Source: Lepidodermella squamata (lineage: Eukaryota; Gastrotricha). From it: a stretch of DNA of 64,000 bases. The notes under the pieces were generated by a model. That model made no database searches, was not told where the DNA came from, and worked only from the letters and a program-made list of their open reading frames with translations. Location: NCBI GenBank assembly GCA_047495785.1, contig JBLDXI010000029.1, positions 1,922,001 to 1,986,000 of the forward strand. The letters are read 5' to 3'. The position numbers and the translations under genes are program-made. This document shows positions 1-12,600 of this stretch, one piece after another (within the stretch, counting starts at the first letter, position 1; each line of letters begins with the position of its first letter).

Positions 1-940
1 ATGCCATACACTGCGCGCAAAACAACCATTGACACGCTTCACTGCACATATCCTTGAGAATGTAAAAAAACGCGGAGATTAAAATTAACAGCTTTGAAAA
101 ACTGGGGCTTTGTTACCTGCTTGACCCTATACAAGGTCCTGAATCTTACAGCTAGCGGCAGCGACCCACAGACAACAGGATAGCAGCAATTTTCACCTTC
201 CATTCGATTTTATGTATGTAGAAATAATCAAAGGTAAAATAAATCATCCCATACCCAATCTATTAGCAGCACAGCACATTAATGCTGACGGGAAAATCGC
301 GCCGAGAAAACCTGAGGAAAATATACGGATGCATTGATTAGGATCGGATGAGAAACCTACACCAGCCGCAATTTTTGAAACATTCGCATAGCCCGACCTC
401 ATACGGTGTCTCAGCATTCTTGTCCACTGGCTGGCCAGCCGTGACCATCGTCATCGGCTGGGTGACGATAGGGTAAGTATTAGCCATCGGTCAAACGTTT
501 CCTATAACAAATTCAGGCCCGAATTGAAGGTAGTATTGAAAATTTATCAAATAGAAAAGTGTACTGGATTACAAATCCAACTTCGCTGCATTTTAAAGAA
601 GACCTATGTAGCATGTTAGTTTTAGCACAGAAGACTGCCAAATTAATAAATAGCTACGCGTATTATATGTAATAAGTATCAACTCAGTGCAGGAATCGAT
701 CACGCACAGGTCTAGGTATCAAGTGTGATCGCAGCATTCCCATCAGGCTGCCGAGCTTGTCCGCGTTTTTTATTCGCTGCAATTACTATAGCTTAAAGGT
801 ACTCAGTCATGTTTAAATGCGCTCTAAACCGTAATTATTTCATCGATTTTTTGCGCATGATACAGGATACGATTTCAAGTACATGACTCAGTGTGTAGGT
901 AGCGAAAAAGTCGGCGAAGTAAATATTGGGACGAACATTT
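1..940. other. Intergenic, no gene seen
   Basis: AT-rich sequence downstream of the minus-strand Roco gene. No open frame with protein-like composition, RNA gene or repeat structure was recognised here. Confidence 0.5.
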
Positions 941-946
941 TTTATT
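941..946 (-). terminator. Polyadenylation signal of the Roco gene
   Basis: AATAAA on the minus strand, about 50 nt past the TAA stop at 994-996, the usual spacing for a metazoan cleavage signal. Confidence 0.5.
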
Positions 947-993
947 AGCATTATTTAATTCCAAAATCGATCGGAAAACGTTAATTCGTACAG

Positions 994-3900
994 TTAATTC
1001 GTATGATAAAAATTGCGATGAGACAGAAGAACCCCGGGTAATATGTGGTAGAATTCATTCACGATATCTGCGACTATATCGAGAGCCCAGGATACGTAAA
1101 GCTCGTCTTGACCACGAGCTGTGACACAGACCCCAAACCGCGCACCATTCTCGCCACCAACAAGCTTAGCGACGACGTAGGATTTCGTGAATTCGCTGTC
1201 AGGGTTTCGCCGAATTTCTGCGGCAACGCAACGGCCGCGTTGAATTTCCATGAAAAGCCACGCTGATTGATGTAGTCGGACTTGGAATAGCTGGAATAGC
1301 TTCTTCATTTCAATCTCAGAACCAACAAGAGGCCAAAATTCAAAAGACTGAACCATTTCACCGCCCTCAAACGCTTCAGGCCAATCAGCTTGGTTTTCCT
1401 TCGAATTTTCGTTGAAATTGTACTTCGTTAGCTTGACAATAGAGGTTGTAAACCAGCTTTGCAGATGCCCTTTACCCTGCTGGTCTGTATCGCATCGCAC
1501 ATAGCCTAATCCGTAGTCTTCCAACAACTTTTCAGCGTGTTTCATTGAAGTAACGTGGCTAGCTGTTGGGAAGAATAGAGAACACTTCAAAAGTGGCTCA
1601 CAGACAGAGCCTTGTTCCCTAAACGCCTGTAAAGCCTGTTCGAACTTGTCGTCTGGAAAACGGGCTCGATGCTTTAAGACAGAGCAATCAACAGTTGGGG
1701 CTTCACATAGGATAGGCTCCAACGCCCGGATTAATTGGCTAGGCCTTACAGTCACCCATCGCCCTGGAACGTAGCGACTTATAACGCCGGATGCCTCGAG
1801 GAAATCCAACGATTCCTGCAGTTCATCAGGGTTGCTAAGCCCGGAGACTGCCGCCTCTTGCAGAGCTTCCTGCCAATCGATTAACGGATTTCGCTTCTGC
1901 AGAAGTCGCCTACCCAAATCTTGCCACGACTTTTCAGGTTTCTTCTGAACATGAGGCGTTAGATTGGCGTTGATTGCAAGTAGCTCAAGCTGCCACTCCA
2001 ACTCCTCCCACCGATCAGCATTTGCCCAACTGTCGATTAGGGTCACCTCGCGACATGTTCGCAACAAGGCGTCGCGTGTCTTCAAATCCCCAAGAAAATT
2101 AAGCCGCTGCGACGTTAGTTCATGCAGCCGTTTGATAGCAGGTAGCGAACTTGTCGCAGAAGGAATCGCCGGCATTTCGTCGTTGAACTGGCCCAAGGCA
2201 GCCTGGATCCGCTTTACATACTTCATAACTTCAACACGGGTTCTTTGGTTGCAGAGTGGAGGAGCGGTTGGGCGTTCTTCCAAGTCGTTGCCAGTACTCA
2301 CCGCTACCAACTTAACGACGGCCCCTGGCGCGCAGACTGAAATTGTCTCAAGCCAACGTTCCAACTTCGAAGGTTCTGTAGGTTCTGTAGCATCCAGAGT
2401 CGCGAAGTCGAAGACTAAAAGGACTATGCTTGACCTAACCAGAAAAAGTGGAGTCAAGTAGTTCGTGGCATCGAATTCGCTATGAAGATCATAGACCACA
2501 AAAGGAACCCCGTTTGTAGATGACCACTTGTGGATACCGCAAACCTTGGAACCCTTGTCCATATAGTGAATCCCGACCAACTGCTTGATAATCGTTGTTT
2601 TCACAGAATCGCTATCTCCAAGCACTAGAATCCTGGTTGGGTTCAATCTCTGGTCCTTCGCGAGGTTTTGAACAGCAAGACGACGAACACTGTCGCAGAG
2701 TAGGCCGATATCATCCCCCATCCAAACAACAGGTGGAGGTACGGCAAGCTCAGCGTTGCCCAGAAGCCACAGGCCTGTCCGTCTCAGACCTTCGAACGTA
2801 TGCATCAGATTCAAGGAATCCAGCTTATGAATCGTGCTCGGAACTTCGGCGATATGGTTCTTTCTAACATCTAAAGTTTCCAAGAAGTTCAGCTCGGCGA
2901 TGCATTCTGGTATTGACGTTAAATTATTCTTCGCCATGTTGAGAATTCGAAGTTTGGTCAAATTCGCGATTTGATTCGGAATCTCGCTAATTTGGTTATT
3001 TGAGCAATCCAATTCTCGCAATTGAGGCAGGTGGAGGACGGATTTAGGTATCACCTGGAACTTATTGCTAGCAATTCGAAGTCTCCTTAACGTGTTTCCA
3101 AGGTCCCATAACGTGTCTGGCAGGGTTTCTAATTCGTTATTCGATAGATTCAGATCTCGTAATTTGATCAATTTTGTCACAGTTTCAGGGAAGATTTTGA
3201 TGTAGTTATTTGATAGATCGAGCGAGACGAGCGATTCGAGGTTATGCTGTGGGAAAGTGTTGATTTTCGTGTAACTCAAATCCATATCTCGCAGGGACCT
3301 TAGGTTGAAAACGACTGAGGAAATGTGTTCGGATTGAATTTGCTGCCGTTGGATCAAGTTTTCCATGTATGAATCGACATTGGCTGCGGTGAATACTCGA
3401 TAGCTGATTCCGAGGGTATGAAGCTGGGTGAGCTCGGCGACTGTTTCAGGCAGAGACTGAAGGGCATTGCCGTACAAAATCAACTCTTGAAGGTCTTGAC
3501 AGTAGGCGATTTCGGGCGGCAATGTCTAAAAAACGATTGAAAAAGAGTAAATAATTTTCATGGCCTCGAAATTGAAAAAAATGAGAAAATAAAAATAAAA
3601 AAACAGCTTAATGTGAATATTCGGACTCGATCGAAAATGTTTATCGATTGCTGAAAATTATGAAATTTTTTAAAACTTAATTTAATTTTCAGATCTCAAA
3701 GTGAATAATTTAATAATTTAAAAAAAAAATTTAAATTTAAAAAAAGTGTCCTGTCTAAAGTTTAATATTTGGGGCAATAAATTATTTTCAAATTATTGAG
3801 GATCCAAAATTCAAAAAAAGCCCATCTTAAAATTTAGAAAAAAAGTAAAATTTTAATTTTTTCACCCACCGTTAATCCAGTTAGTTGTAGATTGAGCTTC

Positions 3901-4523
3901 TTTAGTTTCTTGAGCTTGCCAACCTCAGCCGGCAGTTGATAAATTCTATTCCGATTCAGGTACAACTCGGATAGATTGCGCAGCTCCCAAATAACCGGCG
4001 GAACGTGCATCAAATTACAGCATTGAATGCTCAACGTGTGCAAATAATTCAACTTGGCCAAATTTCTCGTCAGACCTTCGTTATCCTGAGGCCCGCGGCA
4101 CCTGATCGAAGTATTGTTAACGTGTAATTCGTGTAAATACGGCAACTGGACAATGGACGACCCGACTTGGCCAATATTATTCGCCGATAAATCGAGAACT
4201 CCTATCAACCGATTTTCCCATAAACTGTCCGGGATATTTGTCAAAGCCTGGTTGCTGAGATCGGCTACGACCAAATTGATCACCTGGCCATTGGGTAACG
4301 TTAAAGTTGGCGCCTTGTATTTATTAGGTGGTGGGTCGAGGGGTCCGGCGCTTTCGCCACGTTCATTGCCCGGGGTCGCCGGGGTTTGAGGTGCCGTAGT
4401 GTTATCTGTTCGTTTGCTGTCACGTGACGCCGGGGTCCGAGGCGTGGCCCCGGAAGCACGCATAAATTTCGACGGGGTCTTGCGCACCTTTTTAGTCAGC
4501 TTTCCACCACCCGTCTCTGCCAT
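994..4523 (-). CDS. LRR-ROC-COR (Roco) protein, MFHAS1-like
   Basis: Two exons: 3870-4523 and 994-3525, joined in phase 0 by a 344-bp GT-AG intron (donor GTGGGT, acceptor TTTTTTAG). The join reads ...TGLT|TLPPEIAYC and restores an LRR repeat across the splice. The product is about 1,061 aa, close to MFHAS1-type Roco proteins, which also lack a kinase. A basic Ser/Thr/Pro-rich N-terminus (about residues 1-75) is followed by many LRRs of the LxxLxLxxN type, a ROC GTPase-like domain near residue 515 and a COR domain with a winged-helix stretch. The P-loop reads GDSDSVKT instead of GxxxxGK(S/T), and the switch-II motif is also not canonical, so nucleotide binding may be weak or lost. Family members act in intracellular signalling scaffolds; the specific role here is inferred. 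The ATG at 4523 opens the N-terminal exon. Confidence 0.85.
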
Positions 4524-4773
4524 TTCTAAGTTCTGAATTGATTTAAAAAATAGCTAGAAAATTTAAGAAAACTTGTAAAAGGTGGATGTGGTACAGGTAA
4601 GGCACCGGCTATTTACGCGCGCCAAGATTTTATTACGAAAACAGTGGCTATGTTCGAAAATATTGACGCGTGTAATATATTGAAAGCAGAGCAAAATGAA
4701 GGCTGGCGGTTGGAGTGGTTGCTATGCACGCTTTTGACGCGAGCCGCAAGGTGCACACATATCGATTATAACC

Positions 4774-4818
<45 letters not shown>

Positions 4819-5345
4819 GGTATAATGTCGCGCTGGTCCTCGGGCGTACGCGCGCGCTGTCAGCAGGAAAGCGCGCACTCAAAAGGCGCCACTCGTTTTT
4901 ATAAGATTAATTTACGGAAGACCAGAGTTGCCACACCTTCAGGCTCTTAAAATATTCCTGAGTCATCAACATCCGAAAATCGAGAGAGAATATTTAAAAA
5001 ATTCACAATTTTTGGTTCCTCTACAGTGTGTCCCACAAGTTGCGCTACTATTTTTCACTTGGGCAACTTTTTTTTAGGAAATTTAATTTTTTTTTAAATT
5101 GAACCGTCGGAATATTCCACATTTTATCCACAGAAATAAAAAAATTCCGGAGAAAACCCCCTATGCTTACTCTTTCGGTAATTTTCGGTATTTTACCCTT
5201 TCAGAACAAATTTCTCCGAATTTTTTTAATTCCATTAACATTGATTTTTTGATTTTCTACACAATTTTTCTGACAATGAGATGTGTCTCTCATTTTAGAG
5301 TTTCTGAACCTTTTTTCTGTGTATTTTCTTTTTGCTTTCGTTACT
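4524..5345. other. Upstream region of the Roco gene, no gene seen
   Basis: Presumed promoter and 5' UTR side of the Roco gene, running up to the target duplication of the large DNA transposon. Apart from the GT microsatellite it is featureless AT-rich DNA. Confidence 0.45.
4776..4815. repeat. (GT)20 microsatellite
   Basis: Uninterrupted GT dinucleotide run of about 40 bp. Short open frames across it on both strands are repeat artefacts. Confidence 0.95.
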
Positions 5346-5355
5346 TACGGGAAAC
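5346..5355. repeat. Left target-site duplication (TACGGGAAAC)
   Basis: The ten bases immediately outside the left inverted repeat are identical to 15481-15490 outside the right one. A 10-bp duplication is within the 8-11 bp range typical of MULE transposons. Confidence 0.8.
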
Positions 5356-6126
5356 ACCTGGCTGAAGCTAGCAGGACGTATCTTGCAGGATTGTGTTCCG
5401 CTCATTTTCGCTCTTGTGCCACCCTTGTGCCATCAGTCTGAGGACCTAATTAGATAAACCAGGTGTATTCCAGAGATTGCCGCATCGATTTCATCAAGTA
5501 ATTAACGATTGACGCAATTAAGGGTCACAGTATACGCGCCCTGTTCTAAATTAACCTCGCAGGATACTGTGCCAGTCATAAAACTTGGTGGACTGGGGTA
5601 GAATTTTGCGCCGATTACGAATATGCAATCCTCTTGCGTGTCCAATCTGCGCAAAATTCGATTTGTGCCATTATTTGTGAAAATAAGCAATAAAATGACC
5701 TATCACGTGACCTTTGACCTTAGGTGAGCCTGTGCCGGCAATGCAGGATCAACCAATCGATAGAGCGGGGTCGATTACCCTAGTTTACCAATTGACAGCC
5801 CAATGCAATCAAAATCGAGTGTGGAAAACGTAGCCAAAATACCGTAAAATATCAATTTTTAGCACCGCAGGGTGACTACAACAAAAAGTGGGTCAACCAC
5901 CCTTGCAGGATTGTGTGCCAGGCATTATGAAATGACCGTCTAGACCAGTTTTTGGCCCTGATCACGAATTTCAAGTCTGTTTGCGTAACCGGAGCCGGCA
6001 AATCGGTTATTTTGCCTGATTTATGAGGAAAAACCGCGAAAATTGGCTTGTCACGTGACCTGTGACCCCAGGTGTGCCTGTGCCAGTAGCGCAGGAAGCG
6101 CCAATCGATCGGGCGTGGTCGAAAAC
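5356..6126 (+). repeat. Left terminal inverted repeat (771 bp)
   Basis: Matches the reverse complement of 14711-15480. It starts ACCTGGCTGAAGC where the other end reads CCCGGCTGAAGC. An identical 62-codon open frame lies in each copy (5502-5690 and 15147-15335) and is probably non-coding. Two diverged copies of a roughly 220-bp unit lie inside it, at about 5560-5780 and 5900-6126. Confidence 0.9.
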
Positions 6127-6613
6127 GGTTGCTCTTATCGGGGCAACTTCGTCTAATGAAATCTGAACATTTAAAACGTTAATGAAATCAAGTATTTCGA
6201 TATTATTACGAATTTTTATTTTTTTTCTACAGATTATTAATTCCACTGTTTTGTTATAGTTAACGTTCCATTTTTTATAGTTAAAATGGAACGTTCAAAA
6301 AGCGGAGTACAAGATGTGATAATAAGAATGGAAAATTATTTGGATTCACTCTGGCATTCACTTCTGGGGCATTTTCACTCTTCGGAAAAGCAATTAGACA
6401 CCGACTGAGTAAATAGGATGTTAGTAGGACTTCGCATCTCAAATATATAAGAGACGCCAAATAAACAGCGCGAGTATAAATGGTATTGTATCTAGTATCG
6501 TTTCCATTCTATGCAAAAGCGTTATGATGAATGTCCAGCGATACCCTGTAGATATTAGTGTATCCCAACGAATCCAATTGCGGAGATTCAAAATTCAAAA
6601 CCGCAAAAAATAG
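6127..6613. other. Transposon interior, 3' of the gene
   Basis: Between the left inverted repeat and the stop codon of the transposase fusion gene. Probably its 3' UTR; no polyadenylation signal was singled out and no other gene is seen. Confidence 0.4.
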
Positions 6614-9600
6614 TTAGCGGTCAAATATGTAGTCGCCTGAATTCAGTTGGGGTTCCGCACAGCTTAGTTCCTGTTCGTCTGGCGTACGCCCAAGAATAAG
6701 AAAAACGCCCAGCCATTTTTTCAAGGCGGGTGATTCAGGCCGCAGGTAATTCCGTCTCGCCTTCCCCTCGGTGACAAGGGTATAATCCAACGGGAAAGAA
6801 CCAGGCGTGAGGAGGCCGTAGTTTGACGTGCCACTTTGCCTAGCCACGACGGCGACGACTTCATAGCTGGATATTACTGCTACATTACATGTTTTACGTT
6901 TCTTAACAAAAATTTACCTCAGATTCTGGAATGATAATTGCGTTAGATTCAGGCATTTGCTAAGGGCTACAAGACCATCAATGGCGATGATGATGGTGGG
7001 GCTTGGCGAAACTCGGCCATCTTCGTGATGATGAGTGCCAACACTGATCAGCCTCGTGCCCTGGCATGGCGATCTGAACAAATTTCAACCCCAAAATTTT
7101 AACCTGGCCGTTAATTCAACAATATTTAGTGGATTTTACCCGCTAGATTCCACGTATTGACAATCGGTCGAAGTCTGACCGAATCGGTTGCTCAACATTT
7201 CCTCTAGCTGCCGCGTAGATGGAAAGCTACAAATTAATTGGCATTCAAAATTGATCCGAAGAAATGAATTGATAAAGCACACCTGCTTTGATCCGACTCG
7301 ATGATGAGGAACGGATTCGTAATGAATTCTGTCCGAGGCGGAGAGGTGCAGAATTCATTTTGGCAGTTGCCAACTTTCCGAGAAAGCCCACATCGGTCAA
7401 TAGCAAAGATCGCTGAGCACAACTGACTGGGCCTTATATCGTCAAAGCTGTACACTCTGCCCCCATCTTCACGCCGAACAGCGAAATCAGAGTACAGCTC
7501 TTCGATCAAAATGCCTCGCCTGGCTCGGAGTTCGAAGCGAGTCGCTGTTTTATTGCTGATGGCTTCCAAATAAGAAACCCATTTACCTGGGCATAGACTT
7601 TGGCGGATTGGGGCCATGCCCATAGCAAATAGGTCAAAAGGTCGCGTGCTTCTTAGGTCAACATCATGACTTGCAAAGTCAGAGGCAGGCAATTGGTCGA
7701 GCACGCTGAGTCCCAAGGCGAAGCTGATTTCTTGGGCTTCCGATCCATCCGAAGCCAAATCATCGAAAGTCCAAGCGTCCTTGCGCGACTTACCTTTCCC
7801 CGGATTGTCTTTGCGGGTTTTAGGAGCATTAGGAGACTTCGGAGACTTCAGAACTTTGGGAGCCTTGGGAGCCTTTGGAGCCTTGGGAACCTTGGGATCC
7901 TTGGGAGCTTTCGGAGCCCTCGAAACTTTCGGAGCTTTCGCAGCCTTGCGAGGCTTCGGATCTTTTACGGTCTTCGCAGCTCTTCGAGGCTTTGAATCTT
8001 TGGGCGTTGGATTTTCCAGAGGCTCCGGTGCATTCGCAAGCTTTGGAATTTTCCTTGGCTTTGAATCTTTGGCTATCAGGGTTGTTTCTGGAGCCCTTCG
8101 TCGCTGGGATGCCATGGGCTGACTTGCTGTAGCTGAGCTTACTGAGGCCGGCTCATCATCCATAGCCGAAACTATCGACGAACTTTCCAATACCATCCCG
8201 CTATCTTGCAATCGTGTGGGTATTTCAAATTGGAAATTGCTCAATTCGTAAATCGCCTCTAGACCGGCCAGTCTATATAGTTAACATTAAAGTCCCAATA
8301 TCGTCCCATATAAATAATAAGCAGGCAGCCATTCTATACCTAGAAAATGAGCTTTTCCCAACAGCCGAGAGCTGCTGTGACTCTTTGCTGCTGAGATCCA
8401 TTGCAGCATGGGCCTGTTCGGAATAGGGTGGAGGGGGTGAAGGTGGAAGTGGGACGCTAAATTATCATATAGCTAGACAAGTCCTTCAAAGTAAAACACA
8501 AAAATCACCTGGAAGATGGAACAGATTCCACGAACGTAGCAACATCAGCCGAAACAGGTTTGGGACAGCAGTAAAAGAAAATAACTGCGTAGTAAAGGCG
8601 ATAGAATTTCTGAAGCTCATTGTCGAATTTTCGCCAAAACGGTTTCCGTGTACGTGAGCTGACTACAAGATCGTCAAGCAAGTAAGCGTCACCATCGATG
8701 ATCCTGATAGTGACGTAATGTCCCGAGCCTTCCCTATCCTCGGTTCTCTTGCCTTCTGCTCGATTAGGCTCGCTGAAAAGAATAGCGCTGTGAAGCGAAT
8801 ATCTTTAGGGGAAAGGAGATCTGACATTTGGCTTCATTTACAACACTAAGATGAAGACTTACGAAAAGTGTTCCATTTCAAGAGACTTGGGAGCTTGGTT
8901 GAGAACAGTGGTTGCTGTCCACTCCCAACTCGACTCAAACTCGATGGCAATAAAAGGTAGGGGCTTGCTTGGATCATGATGCCTAGCGGGTGATAGCATT
9001 CGATGATGGTTTTTGCAACGGCACATCACAATGTCCTCAAAAAATAAGGCGTCGATTTGCGCTTGGAAAGTCACCCTTTGCAACGCTGTATTTGCTCGAA
9101 CAGCCTCATAGTGCTGCGCATTTTCCCTACAAATTAATGAAATAAATAGATAAAAGCCTTGAATGGGACAGAAAACTGACGCCTCAATAGAACCCAATAA
9201 GACAGGATTAACCACTTTTTGTATCTGAGTCGGCTTACGGCATTCTTCACACGGATGTAGGTCTCGCAGTAAATAGCAGCCATCAAGTTCACACATTTGC
9301 GTAAGCCAAAGCATACAATTTCCATCTCCAACATTGGAAACTCGCATCTCGTAATGATCAATTGGGCAGCAAATTGATGAATCAGGGGATACTTCGATGA
9401 CCCGACCGAAGCAATCAATTGGCAACAACCTAGTTTCATTGTTCCTCGGAAACACTCTGCCCATAAATCTGAATCTGGCTAACTGAGCCATCCTCTCGCC
9501 GTTTTCACTAGAAGCCGCGTCCTTTAGATTCCTCAGATAGTCCACCAGCTCGGACCCACAGAAACGCTCCATTTCGCAATGGGACACGGCGTTAATCAGG

Positions 9601-12600
9601 CTGTCCACTGCACACGTGTTGCTGGTTACGTGAAAGAACTCTTCTTTATCGGTTGAGAAAATTTTAACACTCCCTCCGTTTTGCAGCAAATATACGCCAC
9701 CTGACAACATTGTTTCAGTTACGATGACCGATTTCGCAGCCCCGCGTTGGTCATTTCCAGTTCCACGCGCAGGTCTTTCCGAAGTCCCAGCCGTTGGACC
9801 AGTCGAGGTTCCAGCAATTGGACCAGTCGAGGTTCCAGCAATTGGACCAGTCGAGGTTCCAGCCATTGGACCAGTCGAGGTTCCAGCCATTGGACCAGTC
9901 GAGGTTCCAGCCATTGGACCAGTCGAGGTTCTAGCCATGGGACCAGTCGAGGTTCCAGCCATTGGACCAGTCGAGGTCCCAGCCATTGGACCAGTCGAGG
10001 TTCCAGCCATTGGACCAGTCGAGGTTCTAGCCATTGGACCAGTCGAGGTCCCAGCCGTTGGACCAGCCGAGGTCCCAGCCGTTGGACCAGTTGAGGTCCC
10101 AGGCGTGAAAACACATCCCAAAATGTCATCAGACACAGAGAAATCGGATTGTTCTGAATCGGAAGTTGAAGAGCTGAGGATGTCGTTGTAGGCCTCGTCC
10201 ACACCCCCATCACTTCCAAGGTCCCAAATGGGACGTTTAGGAGGCAAGGATTCCGTTGCTGAGCTAATCTTGGATGTTTGCTGGTAAGTAACTTCGAACC
10301 TCGCGGAAAATTCCTTAACCAGACGTTGAGCAGCATATCCGATCCTTTGCCGACGTTTTTCTTTCCGAAATTTTTCGACCTCTTTATCAGCAGTATCAGC
10401 CTGTCTGTTTCGTTTCTGTGGGGCCGGCATCTCGTCGGAGAGCTCGATTGCTGCCAGACGGCCAGATTGGCTGACTTCCAGCTTTCGTACAACAGCGGCA
10501 ATTGACTGCTTCTTCTTACCTCCCAAGATGACGTTCTTCGTTGTATTTATTTCTGCTTCAACTGCCCCATTAGTGTAGTGACCAGGCGGCTTTTCCCATT
10601 TGGGACTGAAAGATTTGAAAATATTTTTACGAGTCTTTTCTACTACTTTCAACCACCCAGGGTGCCATGTGACTAAAATACTGAACTACGTTTCAAATTT
10701 AAGAGCACCAAGTGATCGAAATTGTTTTTATTCATAGTTTATTATTAAAACTCACAAACGCTTCGCTGCAATTCCGCTAACGAAGAGAGCAGACCAAAGA
10801 GGAAAAAGCGGCAAAAGTCTGTCAAGAAGCGCATCCATTGCGAATTTCGCGTAGAAGATATTGCGGGTTGAATCACCATCAGCTTCCATTTCATCTGCGG
10901 CTGGAATTGAGTCGTCAATCGACCGTTCCCGAATGTAGGAAAACATTCCACAACAGGCCGAGAGCTTTTTATATGTCCCACATTGAAATTCTTTGGAATC
11001 ATCTGGCCCAGCTATGATATTCGAACAAGCTTCACCGTTTAAATCTTCAACAAATTCTTCATCTCCTTGTATGGGAACCTCGGCTTTTGGCATACTTTCT
11101 GCGTAGATCTGCATCAGTGAGTTTAGATGGCTAATAGCCAACTCAACGTCTTCGCCATAATTCTCGGTATCGAATACCTTGCACATCAGGTGGAAAATCA
11201 TGAGAGCCAGACCAAGGTTCTGAGCACTCTGCAGAAATGCGAAGCATTGCATAAAAAAGGTTTTTACATGCTTTTGCAAGTATTTTCTTCCTTTTGAATT
11301 CAAAATTCCCATGACTTCTTTGAATAGATGAGCCATGCAAAGGACGAGCAACGTGAAATGACCCAAATCAGACTGGATCTCGCTTTGAACTTTCCCAGAA
11401 GAATCGCGAAGAGCTGAAAAGGTGTAGTTGAGAACTCGCTGCAGGCGGCATTGATTATAACATCGTGCTACAGCTTGCATCAAGGCAAAAGAATGATCGG
11501 TTACCACTGCATAAGGAGCCAGAACTTTGCCGCCTACTACATCATCCCAAGTGCTCCAAAGTACCTGAAGTGCATTGGAGATGGAAAATGCGTGCTGGTC
11601 AGAGAGGAAAAACTGTCCCATCGGAACCTTGGGACCACTTTCACCCAGCATTGGACAACGCATGCAGAGCAGGTATAGGAAAACCCGTTTTCCAGTTAAT
11701 AAATCATCCGCAACGACTTCACCCGTTGAATTAACATGAAAAACGTGGGATCTCCTCGCTTGCCGAGCCCATGTCTGACCCAGCCGAAATTGGCGATCGT
11801 AGCCAAGTACTACGCCGAGCGGTAGCATTGAGACACCTCGAGCGTACCGTAGCTCATCGTCCAGCGTCATTTGATCAACCAGCCACAAGAAGAGGTCAAT
11901 GTATGGATTCTCGTGCATTCTTTGCTCCAAAATTTTGATCCGAAGATATCTTCTGAAGAACGGTCTCACTTGGTATAGCAGCCAAATTCACAAACTCTCC
12001 TTGTAAAAGGAAAAATACAGGTTATAACCGGTAAGAAAAAGCCAGCTAACTTTATGTAAAAATAATATCGAATAATAACACATTTCGTCTTTCCATTTCG
12101 AACACCGAACCAAAACTACAACAGACTCGGAAGTCGAATCAATGCGGTGTTATAGAAATATTCGGGTATGAAAAGTGGGCACCTTTATTTTAGGATTCCC
12201 GTGCTAACTACAACCGATATTGATTTAAAGTTTCGATTTTACAAATCTATTATTTTTCCGATAATATGAGAAGTCTCGGAAGAAAATATTCGAAATATTT
12301 CTTCTTAGCTGACGACATTATTTATAGGCTAACAAAATGTCTTCGTGAGGGCTTCAATATCGATCAAGAAAATTAAATAATTAAATTTTTTAATAAAATA
12401 AAAAATTCACCTCGAACTCTTCTTTTGTGAGCCTGATCGAGCAAAGCCCATAGGTAGGCCGCGGGTTTCTGCTGTCGTAGCTCTTTCGCCAACTGTTTTC
12501 GAGCAACACCTCGCGTTTGGATGGTTCGTGGCGTAACCGGCTCATGCACCAGTGTCCCAATAATGGTTACCGTTACAGGAATACGATTATCCTGATTGAG

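Noticed and set aside
4644-4904. Frames with poly-Val/Cys or poly-Thr/His across the GT run
   Set aside because: Pure translation of a dinucleotide microsatellite.
5502-5690. Identical 62-codon frames in both inverted repeats
   Set aside because: Identity reflects the inverted repeat itself. No start context or protein-like features; could be revisited if transcripts are found.
7666-8132. Plus-strand Gly/Leu-rich frames
   Set aside because: Antisense of the Lys/Pro-rich linker of the transposase fusion; composition is that of the repeat read backwards.
9719-10501. Long open frames on both strands over the octapeptide repeat (for example 9724-10191 plus, 9719-10501 minus)
   Set aside because: They arise because a 24-bp repeat keeps all frames open. 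The frame used matches the spliced transposase fusion on both sides.
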